From contig CM064681.1 in assembly GCA_032717465.1 (NCBI GenBank), positions 9,466,832-9,530,831 of the forward strand: a stretch of 64,000 bases of DNA, read 5' to 3'. A program made the translations under genes and the position numbers. This DNA comes from Coenobita brevimanus. Lineage: Eukaryota; Arthropoda; Malacostraca; Decapoda; Coenobitidae. Shown piece by piece: positions 57,396 through 64,000 of the stretch (position 1 is the first letter of the stretch; every line of letters begins with the position of its first letter). The notes under the pieces are model-generated. The model did not search any database. It saw nothing but the letters and a program-made list of their open reading frames with translations, and had not been told where the DNA came from.

Positions 57396-57825
57396 TATCT
57401 AGCACCAAAAAATATGTCTAGGAAATTTCGTGGGTAAGGATGAATGGAAAACATATTCAACATTATTCTAACCTATAAGGGAAAGTGGTTGCAGGTTCGC
57501 ATCAAGTACATAATGTTACTATGAGATTAAGTCCTCCGAGGCCTATATTAAAAAACAAAGGCTTCACAAACGTAATAATAAGGGAATAACATTTTACCAG
57601 AGGGGCAGATACAATTTTTATTTTTTTAATGAGATTTTTAAATGTTATTACTGTATTATATTTAACTATATTACGGGGTAAATTTTGTCCATATACTGAA
57701 CACCCTATTTTGATGATGAAATGTTTCGCGTCATTCTGCCAAGCTTGGTTTAGGATTATTTGTTATTTTAATTCCAAAATATTTTTCGTGGTTTTCATTA
57801 TCCAGTTGTTTATTACTCGTAGCAT
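57396..57825. other. AT-rich spacer, nothing recognised
   Basis: No feature supported. Confidence 0.45.
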
Positions 57826-57863
57826 AGATGATGATGAGGATGATGATGAGGAGGAGGAGGAAG

Positions 57864-57921
<58 letters not shown>

Positions 57922-57946
57922 GGAGGAGGAGGAGGAGGAGGAGGAA
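57826..57946 (+). repeat. Compound (GAT)n(GAG)n microsatellite
   Basis: GAT and GAG triplets, with the longest (GAT)n at ~57869-57921 followed by (GAG)n. The Asp/Glu-rich open frame around it (57629-58078) has AT-rich flanks without recognised domains. Confidence 0.95.
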
Positions 57947-58009
57947 CATATTTTAATTTATTTATTTTACGGCCAATATTCTCAATTTCCAATACTGAAA
58001 CTCATTTGC

Positions 58010-58500
58010 CATACAAGGAAGATGGAGAGAAAAGCGAGGAAGAGAAACGAAAGTGGAGGAAGAAACGTGGTTAGATAGGAAGACAGGAGGGTGGAAAGGA
58101 ATGAGTATGAAAAGGAGCAAGGAACGTGAGAGGGAAGGAGGGAAGGAAAGAGCACGAGAAGGAGAAAGGAACGTGGGAGGGATGGAGGGAAAAGAGAAGA
58201 CATTGGTAGGAAGGTGGGAGGGAGAGAGGCAGGGAAGAAGGAAGAGGAGGTAGTAGGGAAATGGGGAAATAATATAAATGGAGGGAAGAGGGAAGAGAGG
58301 AGGAAAAAAGCGTTGGGAAGAGGGAAGAGGGGAGGAGAAAAACATGGGTAAGAAGAAAGAATGGAGCGAGGTGACTGATAAAAGAAAGGGAGGAGAGGAA
58401 GATGAGCGAAGAACGTATAAATGGAAAGGGAGATAACGACAAAGGGAGAAGATATACATTATAACGTAAGAGTGACAGATAAAAGAAAGGAGGATTATTT
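58010..58500 (+). repeat. Purine-rich tract
   Basis: A/G-rich with GGGAAGAGGGAAGAGG units near 58280 and 58315. Open reverse frames to 165 codons are compositional. Confidence 0.83.
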
Positions 58501-58660
58501 ATCACTTTCTTCTTACCATCTCCATATGATTTTATTTGCCTTATGAGTGATTATTGGAACTGTGGGAACTTAACATAGCCTTCTTTTATCCCTTCTGTTA
58601 TATTTTAAAAGTCCAAGAAAATATGAAGGCAGCAAAATTAAACTAAAACACTAAAATAAA
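58501..58660. other. Spacer, nothing recognised
   Basis: AT-rich DNA. Confidence 0.4.
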
Positions 58661-59511
58661 AAGCAACCCTGATGAAAGGGTTACTGAAGACAGAAGATAA
58701 AAAGAAGGAAGTGGGTAAAACAGGAAGGATATTTAAGGGAAGAAAACAAACTCCATTACAGGCAGGAAGGAAGACAAAGGGAGTAGAAAGATGAAGAGAC
58801 AGACGAACAATGGAGATATGGGAGAAAGGGTAACGGGAGGGAGGTAGGAGTGATGGAGATGGCAGGGAGGGAGGAAAGAGGGAGGACGGAGGGGGGAAGG
58901 AGGCACAGTGAGGTGGGAAGAGTGGAGGATGGAGGAACAGAGAGAGGTGAGGAGAATCGAAGACCTGACAAGGGAAAACAGGAGAGCGGAGGAACAGAAA
59001 AAGAGAGGAGGATGAAGGAACAGCGAGAGGGGAGGAGAAGAGAGGAGAGGGTAGATTAGAAACTGTGAGGAAGGAAGAAAGAAGGAAGAGTGAGGAAAGA
59101 AGGGAAGAAAAAGAGTAAGGATGGAAGGGAGGAGAAGGATAAGAAGAAAGAATGACAAAGGAACGAAATGGAGGGGATGAAGGCAAGAAGAAGGAAGGAT
59201 GGGGGGTGAAAAGAAAAAGCAGGGGAGAAAAAAGATAAAGGAGAGGAGGGAGGAAGGTACACGGCAGTGAGGGAGGGATTCAGGGAGTAGAGGTTGTGAG
59301 AAAGCGAGAGGGGAGGCAGGGAAGGGAGAGGACAGACTGGAAAGGATGCCAGGAATTAAGAAAGGGTGGGTAGGCGTGTATGGCCACTTGTACAGGGTAG
59401 GGACAATTAACGAGGCACCGTAGAGAAAGGAAGGAGTAAATTATGACAAGCTAAAAAGGGAAGATGGAGACACAATCACTGAAATGGAAATATGATAAAA
59501 AGAGAGAGCGA
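58661..59511 (+). repeat. Purine-rich tract
   Basis: A/G-rich DNA with GGAGGAACAGAGAGAGG-like units at ~58932, ~58986 and ~59014, a degenerate minisatellite. Ends before the R4 repeat. Confidence 0.82.
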
Positions 59512-59705
59512 TGATGCTACAGAGAGACGCCTTTTTGCGGTGGCACAGACAGAACCGGGCTATTCCACTACCTAGCTATCAAGAACGTTCCTCGAGTGCT
59601 TCCCAATCCCATTAAAAGAGAACAGTGAACAGCATGAGAAGGGAAATTGAGCCTGCGATCCACCGGGCTTACGTTTAGAAGAACCTGAAGCTCCAACAAT
59701 AATTA
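59512..59705 (+). mobile_element. GACGCCTTCACGTGG repeat, copy R4
   Basis: GAGAGACGCCTTTTTGCGG, GGCACAGACAGAACCGGGC, CAAGAACGTTCCTCGAG, CCAATCCCATTAAAAGAG, GAGCCTGCGATCCACCGGG, CGTTTAGAAGAACCTG and a CAACAATAATTAAGG tail. Ordered as in R2 and R5 with more divergence. Confidence 0.72.
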
Positions 59706-59872
59706 AGGAGGGAGAGTGGAATGATAAACTACGAAGGACAGAACAGGGGCGAAGGCTGAGAAAATGGACGTGTGAAGCACAAGAAATGGATATTAAGAAG
59801 GGAGTGAGTGCGGCAGAAAAGGGAGTGAGATTACTAGGAAACAGAAAATGAAGAAAGCAATAGATAATCCTT

Positions 59873-59913
<41 letters not shown>

Positions 59914-60845
59914 GCAGACCAGCCACATAAAACACAGACCAATTTCAGTATTCATTACAATCACACATAACCAGATGGCGTCACACACTCTTATATAGTA
60001 CAGGACTGTGTGGTGGGGAGAAATATGCCATGAGAAAGACCAAAGACCAAAAGAAGGAATGAGAAAAGAGAAAGATTACAAACAGCGAGGAAAGGACTAA
60101 AGGAAAGAGAGCAGAAAAGGAGAGATATAGAGCGTATGGGAGGGAAACTGCAATGAAGGTATGAAATAAGAATCCTTGGGTTAAACAGAATAGAGGCTGA
60201 ACGACAATAAGAATAAAAGAAATAAAGAGCGCAAGATATGAAAAAAGGGAGGGAGGAGAGACCATGGAATACCCCCCACCTGTTCCATCTCTAGAAATCA
60301 ACGGTAACTTAACGGTAAAGGAGGTGAAGGTGGGAAAGAAAGAAATGAAAGAAAGGGAGGGAATAACAGTATTAAATGAAGGAATACTTAACAAGACTAA
60401 AAAGCATAAGAGATATACTGGGCTTGGTTAACATACTGATACCTTGAGTTATTTAAGTAAGGGGAGACATTTTAAGTGGGATTAGAAACAGAGGCTAAAA
60501 GTAATCCACAGTAAAGGAATAAAAATCCTAAAAATAATCTCTAAGAAATCTGGACTGAAGAATGAAAGGCAGGTCTGAATATTCTTGTACATAAAATACT
60601 ATTCTTATTAAAGGGTAGAGATGAAGAGTGAAGAGCTCCAATATTAGTGGCAATAGTAAAATACATAAAGACAGAAATCTCGAAAAAAATATATATATAT
60701 ATAAAAAAAAATCAGCTAAATATATAATCACTGAGAACAGAGAGAGAGAGAGAGAGAGAGAGAGAAGCCAGCCTACCTTACCACATAGGGAAGGAGGCGA
60801 GGGACGGTGTAATACATGTACATACGCCTGGCCATACACCGAGGA
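59706..60845. repeat. Mixed purine-biased DNA with (CT)n and (GA)n
   Basis: (CT)n at 59873-59910, purine-biased DNA at ~60020-60390, a TA run at ~60690-60702 and (GA)n at ~60739-60766. No gene. Confidence 0.7.
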
Positions 60846-60916
60846 CCCCCCCCCCCACCTCTGAGCGTGGATTTGCCCCGCACGCGACACCACAGAAGGC
60901 AAGGAGGGGGGGGGGG
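60846..60916. repeat. C11 and G11 runs, potential hairpin
   Basis: An uninterrupted run of 11 C (60846-60856) and one of 11 G (60906-60916) are separated by 49 bp, so they can pair as a pure C/G stem. Confidence 0.85.
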
Positions 60917-61066
60917 TTAAAAGAGAGAAAGATACAGACAGACAGACAGAGAGATAGACGCACAAGAGCATTGGAAACGGAGAGGGTAGAGAAGTCGGGG
61001 TGAATGGTGACAGAGGAAGAATACAATGATAGTATATGGAAGAGAAACAAAGAAACGAACAAAGAA

Positions 61067-61150
<84 letters not shown>

Positions 61151-61565
61151 TAAGTAAGAGATAAGAAAATGTGATGGAGATAAACAGACAGACGTTAAGA
61201 GTGGCGACAGACAGAAAAGTACACTAACAAGAACAGAAGGAGTAGAAGGCAAGAGATGAATGGTTAACAAGGAATGAGGAAGAAGGGATGGAAGAGACAG
61301 ACAGACGGAGAAAGACACAAGCAGGCAGACTGAGTAGGAGACCTGTGACGAGTGAGAGGGGAAGAAGAAAGTGGAAATGGCATGGGGGAGACAGGCGGAC
61401 AGACAAACAGAGAGAGAATGACGAGGACAGAATGAGTAGGACAGTAAGGGCGAGTGGTTAAAGAGGAAGAAGTAAGAGAAGAAAGAAAGGATGGAAAAGA
61501 CAAACTAAAGAGTAGGTGAAATAAAGAGCAGTTAAAGAGAGGGGTGGGGTGGAAAAATGAAATAG
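60917..61565. repeat. Purine-biased DNA with (CA)n
   Basis: (GACA)n-like units at ~60934-60952, (CA)n of ~39 units at 61069-61147, then GACAGACA/GAAGG purine-biased DNA to ~61550. Confidence 0.88.
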
Positions 61566-62600
61566 TATGTCATTACTTAGGTTAAATTTGGTGTCTGATT
61601 TGCGTTCGATGTCTTCAGCTAGGCCAGGAAAGATTTTGTTCTTATTATGACTTCATGTCCATAAGGTATTCTAGTATTATTCCGCCGCTTATTATCTTTA
61701 TTTCTCGATTGATTATATTATGTCTACTTCTTTATTTTCATTTTTTTTCTAGTCATAACTCTCCCTTCAGTGTGATATCACCTTTATTCAGTTATTATTA
61801 TTATTATTATTACCAGTAGCAGTAGTACTAGTAGTAGTAGTAGTGTACATTCCCTGATGAGGGTTATTACTGTACCTTATGGTATTTTGTGTTACTCAAC
61901 TTTCCATCGAATTATTATTATTATTATTATTATTATTTTTTTTTTTTTTTTTTTTTTTTTTTGGCCTGTGAGGTGCAGCCAAGAATATCAAAGACTTAAA
62001 TGGCCAGTGAAATAATGAACGCATATCTCGTGGCAATGAACACTTAATAATTATGCTCTTGTGCTTAATTATTCCCGTCTCCGGATCCTTCTAACTACAT
62101 GAATTATTAAGAAACAGTACATGACGATGACGATGATGACGATGAGGACAATAAATTCTAAGCGTGCATACTAACATTCCTCCATTAGTATGCAATAACC
62201 CACTCAGTATGCATTTATTTTGATATTACTAGTTATGTCATTAATTCCACCGTGATAGCTAACAGTATCTTGGTATATTTCACTATTTTATTCCTGTCAC
62301 TTCCGTTTTTATATATTTACCTATTATTCTTCAACTAATGTAATATAATCACTCTCATCTGACCTCACATAGCAGAGTTAATGATATGATTCAACTTCAA
62401 CCTGCTTACGTTTCAATTTGTAAATATTTAATTCTATTTTTACACACCATCTCTCCCAGTCTCATCCACCCTTCACCTTCTCACGTGACCTGTTTCGGGT
62501 GTGTGTTCAGTTTTCGTCTATTTAGTTATTTATTTTGTTTTTCTCTTCTGTTATTTTACATTCTCTTCCTCACTACATTTTCCTGGGTGAACTGTGGGTA
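61566..62600. other. AT-rich DNA with (ATT)n and long poly(T)
   Basis: (ATT)n at ~61793-61812 followed by (TAG)n at ~61829-61843, (ATT)n at ~61911-61936 and poly(T) at ~61936-61961 with GGCCTGTGAGGTGCAGCC after it. The poly(T) could mark another minus-strand retroposon, but no body match was found. (GAT)n-like units at ~62126-62150. Confidence 0.6.
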
Positions 62601-62655
62601 AGGATGATGACGACGACGACGACGACGATGATGATAATGATGATGATGATGATCG
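62601..62655 (+). repeat. (GAT/GAC)n microsatellite
   Basis: GAT and GAC triplets, with the GAC units grouped in the middle. Confidence 0.93.
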
Positions 62656-63168
62656 ATTCATATGTTTACCCTATAACTATATTCCATTATTTCAATTCTT
62701 TTCCCCACCCCATTGTAACAGGTGAGAATAAGGGTGGGAATAATGACTGATTTGGTGTTATTTAAGCTGACAAATTATTTAAAATTAATTTATATAAAGT
62801 TCATATACTGGGACACCCTCAATTTTTACATTTCTCTCTCAGGTCATCTAAGTTGATGAAACAGGATATATATATACTTTTAAAACTTTAGCACACGTAG
62901 TTATTTATTTATTAATTTATTTATCTGCTCTTTTCTCTCGCCTACCTGTACACACCTGGCCTAGTTCCAGCCACGCCGCCCTGTGAAGCATGTGCGTGTT
63001 AGGGTGATTTCTGCTTGATTAATGACGCGATTATTACCCTTAAGAGGCAGGCTGCAAGCTCCGGCACGCCCGCTGCCCACTCTACCCACATATATGAGCA
63101 GGTAAATTTGTGTGTGAGTACCTGCATGTCTGTTTATTTATGGGCTCGACGGCTTGTGGGTCCCGTTG

Positions 63169-63171
<3 letters not shown>
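62656..63171. other. AT-rich DNA, nothing recognised
   Basis: Includes a GC-richer patch (62960-63090) and TTTATTTAT runs. No gene. Confidence 0.45.

Positions 63172-63220
<49 letters not shown>
63172..63220 (+). repeat. (GA)n microsatellite, ~24 units
   Basis: Perfect array. Confidence 0.97.
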
Positions 63221-63225
<5 letters not shown>

Positions 63226-63274
63226 ACAGGAAGGGCGACTGAATAATTGATATGGGACTTTCTGTACTATTTAA

Positions 63275-63522
63275 TACTATCTGTCAATCTATCTTTCTAT
63301 TGCCAGACGCCTCAATCCCGTTTGGGGTGGCCACAAACAAATCGCCTCCAAGTCGCCCTGTCCCCCGCCATTTCACTGTCCTGCTCCCAACTCACACCCC
63401 CCTCTCTCATATACCTCTCCACCCCATCCCTCCATCTCATCCTCGGCCTCCCCCTCCCTCATCCCCCCTCCACCTCACTCACATACACTCTCTTCGTCAG
63501 TCTTTCACCCTCCATCCTCTGA
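63275..63522 (-). mobile_element. 3' end of a LINE, copy L4 (best preserved)
   Basis: Reverse strand reads RMEGERLTKRVYVSEVEGG, one in-frame stop, GRGRPRMRWRDGVERYM, VSWEQDSEMAGDRATWRR and FVCGHPKRD-stop, all in one frame without a shift. The C-terminal motifs are those of non-LTR retrotransposon ORF2. It then passes CTGGCAATAG into AGATAGATT-type tail sequence. Clearly similar to L1, so the family was recently mobile. Truncated at ~63522. Confidence 0.85.
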
Positions 63523-63588
63523 TATGACTAAATAACTGCATATGTTCCTCAATGTATAAATGAGACATCCCAAATCTAACAGTAACTG

Positions 63589-63655
<67 letters not shown>

Positions 63656-64000
63656 AATGACGATATTTGAAGAAGCTGGCCTTGGCTTCTGACCTTATTT
63701 TCGCTCTAGGTACCCGAGAAATCAATCTTCTGAGAATACCCGGAATTTCTTCTCCTAAATATATTGCAAGATCCTAGAAATTTCAATAACTTCCCCTATA
63801 ATTATTCACGTTGGCAGATGATACAAAATAACTGATGTGCATGTAAAAAATAATGAAAAAAAAATATATATGCAGAGTGCTTTTCTTACCCTTCCACTCC
63901 CATTATGTAAATTTATACTGTGTTCTTGATTTCTCCGGACCATTTTTTTCAGTTCAGATATTTTACGAACGGAAAGAGTAAACTATGTCTTTCATTAACC
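63523..64000. repeat. (CA)n and AT-rich end of window
   Basis: (CA)n of ~31 units at 63592-63653, then AT-rich unique DNA with nothing recognised. Confidence 0.8.

Noticed and set aside
57629..58078. Acidic Asp/Glu-rich frame of 149 codons
   Set aside because: The acidic run is a (GAT)n(GAG)n microsatellite and the flanking residues match no family.

Overview
The window looks like non-coding nuclear DNA from an arthropod, most likely a decapod crustacean (possibly a crab). The grounds are extremely dense GT/CA, CT/GA and trinucleotide microsatellites, kilobase-scale one-strand purine or pyrimidine tracts, tRNA-headed SINE-like repeats, 3' ends of a LINE with a tetranucleotide tail, and TTAGGTT-rich sequence. 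The species is an inference. No prokaryotic gene organisation, rRNA gene, intact tRNA gene, CRISPR array or convincing host protein-coding exon was found. The long open frames (up to 444 codons) lie in CT- or GA-only DNA, where stop codons are rare, and encode Ser/Phe/Leu/Pro or Arg/Glu/Gly/Lys low-complexity strings. They are not annotated as genes.

Layout. 0-10 kb: trinucleotide and CT microsatellites, a cluster of degenerate ~300-bp segments (2.9-4.0 kb), a 131-bp tandem duplication (4.2 kb), a CT-rich tract (5.7-7.25 kb) and AT-rich unique DNA. 10-20 kb: a LINE 3' end, a 43/35-bp minisatellite (11.4-11.7 kb), a CAN-triplet desert (13.3-14.1 kb) followed by a promoter-like patch, a 324-bp perfect (TG)n, copies of several dispersed repeats, and a near-complete SINE with a tRNA-like head and poly(A) tail (19.3-19.7 kb). 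20-34 kb: GT/CA arrays with Z-DNA potential, more SINE and LINE pieces, a 33-bp higher-order minisatellite (26.6 kb), a pyrimidine-to-purine flip (30.5 kb), TTAGGTT-rich DNA (33 kb) and a G-run cluster between two GT arrays. 34-41 kb: pyrimidine-rich. 42-61.5 kb: purine-rich on the same strand, interrupted by a 372-bp foldback element (44.5-44.9 kb) and dispersed repeats. 61.5-64 kb: AT-rich DNA, microsatellites and a well-preserved LINE 3' end.

The structure that best deserves follow-up is a set of interspersed families recognised here by internal comparison: (1) a GTACAAAGG stem-loop repeat (four copies), each directly 3' of a purine-rich tract on its own strand; (2) a ~200-bp repeat starting near GACGCCTTCACGTGG (five copies) with ACT/CAA tails; (3) a poly(A)-tailed SINE group with exchanged 3' modules; (4) a family with AATAAAATCGTCTGG and AATAAATCGCT cores, more than ten degenerate sites; (5) a LINE tail family (four copies). 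Nothing in the window forms a pathway. It is best read as intergenic or intronic repeat-rich DNA.
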